This document shows, in pieces, positions 1-7,266 of a stretch of 40,713 nucleotides of DNA (positions are counted from its first letter, which is position 1; each line of letters begins with the position of its first letter). Location: positions 1 through 40,713 of the forward strand of contig CALXDZ010000141.1 in NCBI GenBank assembly GCA_944387205.1, given 5' to 3'. This stretch comes from an uncultured Oscillospiraceae bacterium. Lineage in GTDB: Bacteria; Bacillota; Clostridia; Oscillospirales; Oscillospiraceae. Under the pieces are notes generated by a model that searched no databases, was not told where the DNA came from, and saw nothing but the letters and a program-made list of their open reading frames with translations. The position numbers and the translations under genes were made by a program.

Positions 1-181
1 ATTTTTCACAAAAGAGATGCGAACCGTTTTGTACACATTGCTTGGATGTGAATGTCGCGTTTCTGTGGTTAAGTTCTGCTTCTTGCCGACCAAAAAGGGC
101 GAGGGAGGATACCATCAAAGCAAAAAATGAAGAGGGATGCGAACGAACTGGGGAACATTTTGGAAAACAGCTTAGAAACGC

Positions 182-196
182 CTGAGCTACAGGCCC
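182..196 (-). other. tRNA-Ala-like 5' fragment
   Basis: Read on the minus strand, this stretch begins GGGCCTGTAGCTCAG, close to the first 15 bases of the intact tRNA-Ala at 256-331. About 40 bases further along (around 131-147) lies a near copy of its anticodon arm, GTTCGTTCGCATCC, lacking one base. At 16-27 the anticodon-loop sequence CGGTTCGCATC appears again. No complete cloverleaf can be drawn, so these are remnants or recombination scars rather than a gene. Confidence 0.45.
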
Positions 197-218
197 ATAA
201 CTCCCTCAAAAAAGTTAC

Positions 219-254
219 AAAAAAGCCGTGAAACTCAACATTTCACGGCTTTTT
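219..254 (-). terminator. Rho-independent terminator of the tRNA-Ala gene
   Basis: A nine-base stem (GCCGTGAAA with TTTCACGGC) with a seven-base loop is flanked by A and T runs on both sides. On the minus strand it follows the CCA end of the tRNA within two bases and ends in six T residues, so it should end the tRNA transcript. Confidence 0.85.
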
Positions 255-255
255 G

Positions 256-331
256 TGGTGGACTCGAAGGGATTCGAACCCTCGACCTCTCGGATGCGAA
301 CCGAACGCTCTCCCAACTGAGCTACGAGCCC
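256..331 (-). tRNA. tRNA-Ala (anticodon CGC)
   Basis: A complete 76-base tRNA on the minus strand. The acceptor stem GGGCTCG pairs with CGAGTCC and includes the G3:U70 pair that marks alanine tRNAs. The D stem is GCTC/GAGC. The anticodon stem TTCGG/CCGAG holds the loop TTCGCAT, giving anticodon CGC (codon GCG). The T arm carries TTCGAAT, and CCA is encoded. A promoter lies about 290 bases upstream and two partial tRNA copies lie between it and the tRNA, so the precursor should have a long leader. Confidence 0.95.
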
Positions 332-413
332 GTCTTTATTTAGTTTGCATAAATTTTTCTTATTTGGATTGTGCGATTTGCTGGAACACCTGGGCCTGCG
401 TTATGTTGCCTTT

Positions 414-439
414 GCTCTCCCAGACTGAGCTACGGGCCC
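414..439 (-). other. tRNA-Ala-like 5' fragment in the tRNA leader
   Basis: The minus strand reads GGGCCCGTAGCTCAG followed by TCTGGGAGAGC. This matches the intact tRNA from its first base to the end of the D stem with few changes, then diverges completely. Its first base is 108 bases upstream of the first base of the intact tRNA. Confidence 0.6.
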
Positions 440-516
440 AAATCAACAGTTCCAAAAGCGGAACAGAAGAATAAAGCAATATGAAATTATAGATGTGGCA
501 AAAAACTGAACCCTTT

Positions 517-541
517 GCGCTCCCAGCTGAGCTACGAGCCC
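517..541 (-). other. tRNA-Ala-like 5' fragment in the tRNA leader
   Basis: The minus strand reads GGGCTCGTAGCTCAG followed by CTGGGAGCGC, again the acceptor 5' strand and whole D arm of the tRNA at 256-331, ending at the same point as the copy at 414-439. Its first base is 102 bases upstream of that copy. Both lie inside the predicted tRNA transcript. Confidence 0.6.
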
Positions 542-618
542 ATGTACATCTAAAAAAGGAACTGTGGGGGTAAAACATTCTCCTTGGCAACAGACTGCCT
601 CCCCGCAGGACAAATGGT

Positions 619-646
619 ATTATACCATAAAATTCAAACTTGTAAA
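619..646 (-). promoter_or_regulatory. Sigma-A-type promoter for the tRNA-Ala transcript
   Basis: On the minus strand TTTACA (646-641) and a perfect TATAAT (624-619) are separated by 16 bases. The start point would fall near 612, upstream of both tRNA fragments and the tRNA. Confidence 0.7.
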
Positions 647-688
647 GCCTTTTTTCCAATTTGGATCGGCCGCAGCTCCAAGAGAACG

Positions 689-728
689 GAAAAAGGGCGG
701 GGCCGGAGCACAGGGCTCTGGCCCCGCA
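689..728 (-). terminator. Terminator of the asnB-glnN operon
   Basis: A GC-rich stem (GCGGGGCCAGAG against CTCCGGCCCCGC, one bulge or mismatch) is followed on the minus strand by CCTTTTT. It lies about 20 bases past the glnN stop codon. Confidence 0.75.
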
Positions 729-745
729 GGGGGAAAGAGGAGGCT

Positions 746-2830
746 TTACATATAGAAGAGAATATCACTGTAAGAGGGATAGGGCCAGTACTCCTTGGCG
801 GTGACGGTTTCCAGCGCGTCTGCCAGCTCCCGGATCCTGGACATATCCGCGGCTACCGTCTCGTGGAAGTAGCGCACCTTTTCCTCCAGCTCACCGCCGC
901 AGCGGCTCAAGTCGGCTTCCAGCTGGTCCGCCGCAGCCATCAGCGTATCGGTCTTTTCCGAAATATCAGCGGCTAGAGTGGTCTCATACCGGCAGGAAAG
1001 GCCCTTCTTCTTGTCGGCCCGGCCGCACAGCTCCGCGGAGTAGGCGGACACGGCGGGCAGGACATCCCGGCGGATCATGCCCAGCAGCGTCAGGCCTTCA
1101 ATGGACAGCAGCGTACAATAGTTCTCCATATGGATGTCCTGGCGGGCCTGCATCTCCTCTGGCGTAAAGATCCCATGGCGGGTGAAGAGAGAGACATTCT
1201 TCTCGGCGGTATAGCAGGGCAGGGCATCGGCCGTGGAGGTCAGGTTGCAAAGGCCCCGCTTCTTGGCCTCTTCCACCCAGGACTCGTCATAGCCGTTGCC
1301 GTTGAAGATGATGCGCTGGTGCTCTGTAAAGACCCGACGCAGCAGCTTCTGCAGGTCGCTCTGGAAGTCCTGGGAGCCCTCCAGTTCATCGGCGAACTGC
1401 TGCAGCTCCTCGGCCATAATGGTATTCAGAGCGATGTTGGGGCCGGCAATGGACTGAGAGGAACCCAGCATCCGGAACTCAAACTTGTTGCCGGTGAAAG
1501 CCAAGGGGGAGGTGCGGTTGCGGTCGGTGTTGTCCTGGGGAATGGCGGGCAGCACGTCCACGCCGATTTCCAGGTTCTTCTTGCCGGGATCGGCATACTC
1601 AGTGCCCCGGATAATGGCATCCACCACGGCGCTCAGATCGTCGCCCAGGAAGATGGAGACGATAGCCGGCGGTGCCTCCTGAGCGCCCAGCCGGTGGTCG
1701 TTGCCGGCAAAGGCCACAGTGACCCGCAAAAAGTCCTGGTATTCGTCCACGCCCTTGATAAAGGCCGCCAGGAACAGCAGGAACTGGGCGTTCTGGCTGG
1801 GGGTGGAGCCGGGCTTGAAGAGGTTGCGGCCTGTATCGGTGCTCAAAGACCAGTTGTCGTGCTTGCCGGAGCCGTTGACGCCGGCAAAAGGCTTTTCGTG
1901 GAGCAGGCACACCAGGTGGTGCTTCTTGGCCACCTTCTTCATCACGTCCATGGTCAGCTGGTTGTGGTCGCAGGCGGTGTTGACGTCGGTATAGATGGGG
2001 GCCATCTCATGCTGGCAGGGTGCTACCTCGTTATGCTTGGTCTTGCTCAGCACGCCCAGCTTCCACAGCTCCTGATCCAGGTCCTGCATATAGGCGGCAA
2101 CCCGGGGACGGATGGCGCCAAAGTAGTGATCCTCCAGCTCCTGGCCCTTGGGGGGCTTGGCGCCCAGCAGCGTCCGGCCGCACATCCGCAGGTCCGGCCG
2201 CTTGGCAAAGTCGTCCTGATCAATGAGAAAATATTCCTGCTCCGGGCCCACCTGGGGGATGACCCGGCGGGTCTGGGTGTCGCCGAACAGGCGCAGGATC
2301 CGCACCGCCTGGCGGCTGACCTCTTCAATAGAACGCAGCAGAGGCGTCTTTTTATCCAGCACCTGGCCGGAATAGGAGCAGAACACCGTAGGGATATACA
2401 GCGTGCCGTCCCGCAGGAAGGCGAAGGAGGTGGGGTCCCAGGCGGTATAGCCCCGGGCCTCGAAAGTGGCCCGCAGGCCGCCGGAGGGGAAGGAGGAGGC
2501 GTCAGGCTCGCCCCGGACCAGCTCCTTGCCGGAGAATTCCAGGATCACCCGGCCTCCGGGGGCGGGGGTGATAAAGCTGTCATGCTTTTCCGCAGTATAG
2601 CCGGTCATGGGCTGGAACCAATGGGTGAAATGGGTGGCGCCCCGCTCCACGGCCCACTGCTTCATGGCCTCGGCGATGTCATTGGCGATGGTCAGGTCCA
2701 GGGGAGAAGTGTTTTCGATGCACTTTTTCCAGGCATTGTAAGAGGCCGGGGAGAGGCGCTGCTTCATGGTGTCCTCGTTGAAGACCATACTGCCGAAGAG
2801 CTCGGGCAGGTGAGAGGGATTCTTTTCCAT
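746..2830 (-). CDS. glnN: Type III glutamine synthetase (GlnN)
   Basis: Makes glutamine from glutamate, ammonia and ATP in the cytoplasm. At 694 residues it has the length of the GSIII family, far longer than GlnA (about 450-470). Family signatures visible include GSMVFNEDTMKQRL at the N-terminus, the glutamate-rich QVGPEQEYFLID segment near residue 193, NEVAPCQHEMAPIY near 265, the catalytic-site stretch KPFAGVNGSGKHDNWS near 310, and AGNDHRLGAQEAPPAI near 375. The ATG follows AAGGAG at good spacing. It lies 48 bases downstream of asnB on the same strand with no terminator between them, so both should answer to the asparagine T-box. That pairing makes sense because AsnB consumes glutamine. 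Assignment is secure. Confidence 0.95.
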   Translation of the reverse strand: MEKNPSHLPELFGSMVFNEDTMKQRLSPASYNAWKKCIENTSPLDLTIANDIAEAMKQWAVERGATHFTHWFQPMTGYTAEKHDSFITPAPGGRVILEFSGKELVRGEPDASSFPSGGLRATFEARGYTAWDPTSFAFLRDGTLYIPTVFCSYSGQVLDKKTPLLRSIEEVSRQAVRILRLFGDTQTRRVIPQVGPEQEYFLIDQDDFAKRPDLRMCGRTLLGAKPPKGQELEDHYFGAIRPRVAAYMQDLDQELWKLGVLSKTKHNEVAPCQHEMAPIYTDVNTACDHNQLTMDVMKKVAKKHHLVCLLHEKPFAGVNGSGKHDNWSLSTDTGRNLFKPGSTPSQNAQFLLFLAAFIKGVDEYQDFLRVTVAFAGNDHRLGAQEAPPAIVSIFLGDDLSAVVDAIIRGTEYADPGKKNLEIGVDVLPAIPQDNTDRNRTSPLAFTGNKFEFRMLGSSQSIAGPNIALNTIMAEELQQFADELEGSQDFQSDLQKLLRRVFTEHQRIIFNGNGYDESWVEEAKKRGLCNLTSTADALPCYTAEKNVSLFTRHGIFTPEEMQARQDIHMENYCTLLSIEGLTLLGMIRRDVLPAVSAYSAELCGRADKKKGLSCRYETTLAADISEKTDTLMAAADQLEADLSRCGGELEEKVRYFHETVAADMSRIRELADALETVTAKEYWPYPSYSDILFYM

Positions 2831-2878
2831 AGAGACTGACTCCTTTCCTAAATGAACGGCTGAGAGAAACCGGCGGGA

Positions 2879-4456
2879 TCACATGCCGCTGGCACCGTAG
2901 TTGGACAAAACACGAGCGGAGGGGTCACTGACATCACAGCCCTTCCAGGAGCGGTTGGGCATCCAGAAGCCGGAGACCATGGGGGCCTGGCCGGGATAGC
3001 TGGCCTCGAACAGCTCCCGGTACAGCAGGCTCTCCTTGGTGAAGGGGGCGGCGAAGCTGTACAGCCGGCTGCGGCGGGCAAACTCCAGGTCGGTGTAGAG
3101 GCTCTCGGCATACTCCTTCAGGTCGTCCACCATGGAGTGGCCCACGGCGTCGGAGAAGGCGGCCTTTTCCCGCCACAGGATGTCCCGGGGCAGCAGGTCT
3201 CCCTCGAAGGCGCGGCGCAGCAGATACTTGCCCTTGCCGTAGGTGTTCACCTTCATGCGGGGGTCGATGGACATGACATAGCGCACAAAGTCCAGGTCTC
3301 CGAAAGGCACCCGGGCCTCCAGAGAGTTGACGCTGATGCACCGGTCCGCCCGGAGCACGTCATACATATAAAGCTCATCCACCCGCTTTTTGGCCTCCGC
3401 CTGGAAGGCGGCGGGGGAGGGAGCAAAGTCGGTGTACTTATAGCCGAAGAGCTCATCAGAGACCTCGCCAGTGAGCAGGACCCGGATGTCCGTGGTCTTG
3501 TGGATGGCCCGGCACACCAGGTACATGCCAACGCTGGCCCGGATGGTGGTGATGTCATAGGTGCCCAGAGCGGCCACCACCTCCGGCAGGGCCTGGATCA
3601 CATCGTCCCGGGTGATGATGACCTCCGTGTGGTCCGCACCCAGGTAATCCGCCGTCTGACGGGCGTACTTGAGATCGATGGCATCGGTGTCCATGCCGAT
3701 GGCGAAGGTGCGGATGGGCTTATCCAGCGCCCGGGCGGCGATGGCGCACACCAGGCTGGAATCCAGTCCGCCGGAGAGGAGGAAACCCAGCGGCGCGTCG
3801 GCGTCCAGCCGCTTTTCCACGGCAGCGGTGAGCTTTTCCCGGATGGTGCGGCAGACCGTGTCCAGACTGTCGTGGCAGTAGGCGGTGACGGTGGTCAGAT
3901 CGGCGTAGCGGACGAACTGGCCGTCGGCATAATAGTGGCCGGGAGGGAAGGGGCATACCCGGTCGCACAGACCCACCAGGTTTTTGGCCTCGCTGGCAAA
4001 AACGATGGCGCCGGTATGGTCATAGCCATAGAACAGCGGGCGAATGCCGATGGGGTCCCGGGCGGCAATCAGCATATCCTTTTCTCCGTCATAGAGCACC
4101 AGGGCGAACTCCGCGTCCAGCCGGGAGAACATCCCCAGGCCGTATTCCCGGTACAGGGGCAGCAGCAGCTCGCAGTCGCTGTCGCTGCGGAAGGTGTAAC
4201 GGCGGGAGAGCTGCTGGCGCAGGGTGCGCCAGCCGTAGAGCTCGCCGTTGCACACTACCATGTCCTTGCCCAGGGAGAAGGGCTGCATGCCGCTCTCATC
4301 CAGCCCCATGCTGGCCAGACGGTGGAAGCAAAGATACCCCGACGGGGTCTCCAGGATCCGGGACATGTCCGGTCCCCGGGACTGGGTCCGGTCGAAATAC
4401 GTCCGTACCTTGTCCTTGCTCAAGCTCTTCTTGCTGAATCCCATAATTGCACACAT
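2879..4456 (-). CDS. asnB: Asparagine synthase (glutamine-hydrolysing)
   Basis: Converts aspartate, glutamine and ATP to asparagine and glutamate. The protein (525 residues) begins MCAIMG, so Cys2 becomes the N-terminal nucleophile of the class II glutamine amidotransferase domain (residues about 2-190; CNGELYG at 69-75). The synthetase domain follows, with the ATP-pyrophosphatase loop SGGLDSS at 228-234 and LTGEVSDELFGYKY further on. It is somewhat shorter than E. coli AsnB (554). The start codon lies directly after the T tract of a T-box terminator, and its ribosome site GGAGG is inside that terminator stem. First gene of the asnB-glnN operon. Confidence 0.95.
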   Translation of the reverse strand: MCAIMGFSKKSLSKDKVRTYFDRTQSRGPDMSRILETPSGYLCFHRLASMGLDESGMQPFSLGKDMVVCNGELYGWRTLRQQLSRRYTFRSDSDCELLLPLYREYGLGMFSRLDAEFALVLYDGEKDMLIAARDPIGIRPLFYGYDHTGAIVFASEAKNLVGLCDRVCPFPPGHYYADGQFVRYADLTTVTAYCHDSLDTVCRTIREKLTAAVEKRLDADAPLGFLLSGGLDSSLVCAIAARALDKPIRTFAIGMDTDAIDLKYARQTADYLGADHTEVIITRDDVIQALPEVVAALGTYDITTIRASVGMYLVCRAIHKTTDIRVLLTGEVSDELFGYKYTDFAPSPAAFQAEAKKRVDELYMYDVLRADRCISVNSLEARVPFGDLDFVRYVMSIDPRMKVNTYGKGKYLLRRAFEGDLLPRDILWREKAAFSDAVGHSMVDDLKEYAESLYTDLEFARRSRLYSFAAPFTKESLLYRELFEASYPGQAPMVSGFWMPNRSWKGCDVSDPSARVLSNYGASGM

Positions 4457-4457
4457 G

Positions 4458-4526
4458 AAAAAAGCACCTCCGGATATTGCGCAGCATTCCTAAAAATTTT
4501 AGGACGAATGCTGCGATCCGCGGTGC
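4458..4526 (-). terminator. T-box terminator hairpin that also sequesters the asnB ribosome site
   Basis: On the minus strand GCACC-G-CGGAT pairs with ATCCG-G-AGGTGC, and an inner stem GCAGCATTC/GAATGCTGC extends it. Six T residues follow at once. The 3' strand of the stem contains GGAGG, the asnB ribosome site, and the ATG is one base past the T tract. The 5' strand overlaps the T-box sequence, so uncharged tRNA binding should open both the terminator and the ribosome site. Confidence 0.8.
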
Positions 4527-4782
4527 CACCTAATTTGCTGTCCTGAGACAGCCCCTTCAAGGCTCTGACAAGCCTGTGCGCGGTAACGGGCGCAATCCGT
4601 CTCCCCTACTGGCCGACCCTGTGGGGCGGCGTTGGGTTCGCAGCTCCGGAGTGTTCTTCTCACAGTCTCTTGCTGCAGGGTTTCCACTCTCCCCCGCTCA
4701 CTGGTGCAGAACCTCTGCGGTACTTTTCTCCATCTAAGCTTTATCACTATGAAATTCTTACGGTGTTGTTGCAAAAATTATG
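4458..4782 (-). ncRNA. T-box leader specific for tRNA-Asn
   Basis: The diagnostic T-box sequence AGGTGGCACCGCGG is at 4531-4518 on the minus strand. Upstream, stem I contains the AGTA and GGGAGAGTGG segments typical of the class. The triplet AAC sits just before ACTCCGGAG on the 3' side of stem I, where the specifier is expected. AAC is an asparagine codon, which matches the asparagine synthase it controls. High expression is expected when tRNA-Asn is uncharged. The 5' end is estimated from the promoter. Confidence 0.9.
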
Positions 4783-4788
4783 TTTCGT

Positions 4789-4817
4789 ACTTTACCACCA
4801 CAAAGCGCTGTTGTCAA
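4789..4817 (-). promoter_or_regulatory. Promoter of the T-box/asnB/glnN transcript
   Basis: A perfect TTGACA (4817-4812) and TAAAGT (4794-4789) lie 17 bases apart on the minus strand. The start would be near 4782. Confidence 0.75.
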
Positions 4818-4933
4818 TGACAAAATACACAAAATGGAAAAAACAGGCTGCGGAAATTTCTGACATATGTCCTTGGGCGGCGGACAAAGCGGAAGGAAAA
4901 TAGCAAAATCAACGAGGGAGGGGAAATGATGTC

Positions 4934-4963
4934 TTGAACTTTTGGGCAAAACCGTGATATGCT
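4934..4963 (+). promoter_or_regulatory. Possible promoter of the flavoprotein gene
   Basis: TTGAAC and TATGCT are 18 bases apart, about 60 bases before the start codon at 5023. Weak consensus, but the only good candidate in this divergent intergenic region. Confidence 0.5.
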
Positions 4964-5022
4964 GACAAGGAAAACGCATAGGCTGACATGGTGCAAACAG
5001 CGCACCGGAACAGGAGGAATCT

Positions 5023-5640
5023 ATGAAAGTATTGCTGCTCAACGGAAGTCCTCGTCCTCAGGGCTGCACCTATACTGCTCTGCGGGAGGTGGCGGATGTC
5101 CTGGAGCATGAGGGCGTGGAGACGGAATTTTTGCATGTCACATCTCAGACGGCGGGATGCTCTGCCTGCGGACAGTGTGCCCGGACGGGGAAATGTATCG
5201 TGGATGACCAGGTCAACGCCGTGCTGGCACGGCTGGAGGAGTGGGACGGCCTGGTGGTGGGCTCTCCGGTATACTACGCCGGGGCTGCGGGCCAGCTGAC
5301 CGCCTTTTTGGACCGGCTGTTTTATGCCTCCGGCGGCCGCATGGCGGGAAAGCCGGCAGCGGCGGTGGTCTCCTGCCGCCGGGGCGGCGCCAGCGCGGCC
5401 TTCGACCGGCTCAACAAGTATTTCACCATCAGCGCCATGCCGGTGGTGTCCTCCCGGTACTGGAACCAGGTCCACGGCAACCGGCCCGAGGAGGTGCGCC
5501 AGGACGAGGATGGCATGCAGACCATGCGCATCCTGGGTCAGAACATGGCCTGGCTCCTCAAGTGCATCCAGGCCGGCGCTCAGGCCGGCGTCACTCTGCC
5601 GGAGCCGGAGGCGCCGGTCAAGACCAACTTCATCCGCTGA
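5023..5640 (+). CDS. Iron-sulfur flavoprotein / NAD(P)H-dependent FMN reductase family
   Basis: A 205-residue flavodoxin-fold protein. The N-terminal MKVLLLNGSPRPQGCT is the FMN phosphate-binding loop of the NADPH-dependent FMN reductase family, and VVGSPVYYAGAAGQLTAF is the second flavin loop. Between them Cys46, Cys49, Cys52 and Cys58 form a compact CX2CX2CX5C motif like that of iron-sulfur flavoproteins, which bind one [4Fe-4S] cluster beside FMN. It probably moves electrons in the cytoplasm; the partner is not shown. The start has AGGAGG seven bases upstream. It ends about 75 bases before the promoter of the hyd/nif-like operon and may be expressed separately, though a supply of low-potential electrons to that system is conceivable. 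Confidence 0.85.
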   Translation: MKVLLLNGSPRPQGCTYTALREVADVLEHEGVETEFLHVTSQTAGCSACGQCARTGKCIVDDQVNAVLARLEEWDGLVVGSPVYYAGAAGQLTAFLDRLFYASGGRMAGKPAAAVVSCRRGGASAAFDRLNKYFTISAMPVVSSRYWNQVHGNRPEEVRQDEDGMQTMRILGQNMAWLLKCIQAGAQAGVTLPEPEAPVKTNFIR

Positions 5641-5715
5641 CTGGGCCCCTTCCACAATTTTCTCCGGCTCTTTTTGCCAAAGCCTACAAATCCGCCCTCC
5701 GGGGCGGATTTGTGC

Positions 5716-5744
5716 TTGACCGGGGGAAAGGGGAGGGGTATAGT
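5716..5744 (+). promoter_or_regulatory. Promoter of the nitrogenase-like/HydEF operon
   Basis: TTGACC and TATAGT are separated by exactly 17 bases. Just before it, AATCCGCC and GGCGGATT (around 5689-5710) form a hairpin that may end the upstream transcript. The start would be near 5751, leaving a leader of about 240 bases. Confidence 0.75.
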
Positions 5745-5750
5745 GTGGAT

Positions 5751-5945
5751 AGTCAGAAAAATAACAATCTTTCAGAGGGCCTTTTGTTCCCCCCCCCGAA
5801 GGACCGGCGCAGCGCCCCACCTGACATCGAAATCACGCATTGAGATGGAAGACGACCGCCTGCCGCAGCAGCTGCTCCCAAAGGGGGCTTTTTGTGCTTG
5901 GCCGCGTCTTCCCAAAAGCAGGGAAGGCGCGTTTTTTATTTTCCG
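5751..5945 (+). promoter_or_regulatory. Structured leader with internal terminator, class unknown
   Basis: About 200 bases of GC-rich, non-coding leader lie between the promoter and the ribosome site of the first operon gene. It includes a run of ten C residues, the self-complementary AGCAGCTGCT, and ends in a strong terminator (5903-5942). Promoter, structured leader, terminator and then gene is the arrangement of an attenuator or riboswitch. I could not match it to the lysine, cobalamin, SAM, TPP, FMN or c-di-GMP classes. Confidence 0.5.
5903..5942 (+). terminator. Leader terminator upstream of the operon
   Basis: CGCGTCTTCCC pairs over eleven positions (one G-T) with GGGAAGGCGCG around a seven-base loop, followed by six T residues. 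It sits between the promoter at 5716-5744 and the first gene at 5990, so it must be read through for the operon to be expressed. Confidence 0.75.
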
Positions 5946-5989
5946 GCTCGGGCGGAAAACTGTCCAATGCAAAACAAGGAGGAAACGGC

Positions 5990-6247
5990 ATGGAGACCAG
6001 AGTGGCCATCATCGGCATCATCGTGGAGAACGAGGACTCCGTGGAGGAGCTCAACGGCATCCTCCACACCTACGGCAGCTACATCATCGGACGCATGGGC
6101 ATCCCCTACCGGGCCCGGGGCGTCAACATCATTGCCGTGGCGGTGGACGCGCCCCAGGAAGTCATCAGCGCCCTGTCCGGCAAGCTGGGACGGCTCAATG
6201 GCGTCAGCGCCAAGGCCGCCTACTCCAACGTCATCACCAAGGCATGA
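5990..6247 (+). CDS. TM1266-type iron-only hydrogenase system regulator
   Basis: An 85-residue protein of the TM1266 family, small ACT/NikR-C-like domains found beside [FeFe] hydrogenase maturation genes. Recognised by VAIIGIIVENEDSVEELN, the central YGSYIIGRMGIPYR and GVNIIAVAVDAP. The molecular role is not established for the family; a metal- or ligand-sensing role is inferred from the fold. The ATG has AAGGAGG six bases upstream. The stop overlaps the next ATG (ATGA), so it is translationally coupled to the permease. A second domain of the same type is fused to the ATPase two genes on (residues about 273-350), sharing the YIVGRMGMPYP core. Confidence 0.85.
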   Translation: METRVAIIGIIVENEDSVEELNGILHTYGSYIIGRMGIPYRARGVNIIAVAVDAPQEVISALSGKLGRLNGVSAKAAYSNVITKA

Positions 6248-7266
6248 GAAGAGCGGCAAGAGTAGGGGGGCTGTCCCCCCAGGCCGCTGTGGTGCTGTGC
6301 CTTCTGCCGGTGGCGGCGGCCCTTGTCTCACTGTGCATCGGGCGCATGGGACTGCCCCTGGGGGAGGTGCTGCGGGGCATCGGCGCCGCTCTGGGACTGG
6401 ATGTGACGCTGGGAGATCAGACGGAGCAGATCCTCTGGACCATCCGGATGCCCCGGATTTTGCTGGCGCTGCTGGTGGGGGCGGGACTGTCCGTTTCCGG
6501 CTGCGCCTTCCAGAGCCTCTTTGCCAACCCCCTGGCCACGCCGGACACCCTGGGGGTGGCCTCCGGGGCCAGCTTCGGCGCAGCCCTGGCGCTGCTGATG
6601 GGGTGGCACCTGCTGGGGGTCCAGGCCCTGGCCCTGGTGTGCGGCATGGGGGCGGTGGCCCTGACCTGGTTGTCCGTGGCCGGCCGGGATCGGACCAACA
6701 GCACCGTCATCCTGGCGGGCATCATGGTGGGGTCCTGGTTTTCCGCCCTGGTGTCCCTGGTGAAGCTGGCGGCGGACACCGAGTCCCAGCTGCCCGCCAT
6801 CACCTACTGGCTCATGGGCAGCTTCAACTCCGCCGGATACAGCTCCCTGGCTCTGGGCGCGCCGCCCATTCTGCTGGGGATGCTGGTTTTGTATCTGCTG
6901 CGGTGGCGGCTGAACATCCTGCCCCTTTCCGAGGACGAGGCCCGGGCCAGCGGCACCGACGTGCGGCTGCTGCGGGGCGTCACCGTGCTGTGCGCCACCG
7001 CCATCACCGCCTCCTGCGTGTCCATGTGCGGCCAGGTGGGTTGGGTGGGGCTGCTGGTGCCCCACATGTGCCGGATGAAGTTCGGCAACAACCACCTGGC
7101 CCTGGTGCCCGCCTCCGCCTGCGTGGGCGCCGCCTTTCTGGCGGCGGTGGACACCCTGGCCCGCAGCATCTCCTCGGCTCAGATCCCCGTCTCGGCCCTG
7201 ACGGCGGTCATCGGTGCGCCCTTCTTCATCGCCCTGGTGCGCAAGACAGGGGGGTGGCGGCTGTGA
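6244..7266 (+). CDS. FecCD-type ABC transporter permease
   Basis: A 340-residue very hydrophobic membrane protein of the FecCD/BtuC family, which forms the channel for iron-siderophore, heme or cobalamin uptake. Family features are RMPRILLALLVGAGLSVSGC near the N-terminus, FANPLATPDTLGVASGASFGA (the Gly-rich loop), the ILAGIMVG segment, and GQVGWVGLLVPHMCRM near the C-terminus. The predicted helices number about eight to ten. ATGA overlap with the preceding gene, and a GTGA overlap with the ATPase gene. The substrate cannot be told from sequence. The context (HydE/F and NifHDK-like proteins) suggests an iron- or metal-bearing complex, or a tetrapyrrole. Confidence 0.9.
   Translation: MRRAARVGGLSPQAAVVLCLLPVAAALVSLCIGRMGLPLGEVLRGIGAALGLDVTLGDQTEQILWTIRMPRILLALLVGAGLSVSGCAFQSLFANPLATPDTLGVASGASFGAALALLMGWHLLGVQALALVCGMGAVALTWLSVAGRDRTNSTVILAGIMVGSWFSALVSLVKLAADTESQLPAITYWLMGSFNSAGYSSLALGAPPILLGMLVLYLLRWRLNILPLSEDEARASGTDVRLLRGVTVLCATAITASCVSMCGQVGWVGLLVPHMCRMKFGNNHLALVPASACVGAAFLAAVDTLARSISSAQIPVSALTAVIGAPFFIALVRKTGGWRL

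Noticed and set aside
414-541. Two further complete tRNA genes in tandem
   Set aside because: Only the acceptor 5' strand and D arm are present; no anticodon arm, T arm or CCA follows in either copy.
1130-2839. Long plus-strand frame opposite glnN, and 3137-4546 opposite asnB
   Set aside because: Both are shadows of well-recognised genes on the other strand, with repetitive Gly/Val/Gln/His-rich products and no family match.
5751-5945. Cobalamin, molybdenum-cofactor or c-di-GMP riboswitch before the operon
   Set aside because: None of the conserved boxes I know for these classes could be placed. Left as unclassified leader.
5892-7262. Upstream extension of the ABC ATPase frame through the permease gene
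   Set aside because: The frame is open only because of high GC. The ATPase homology begins at the GTG at 7263, which overlaps the permease stop in the usual coupled way.
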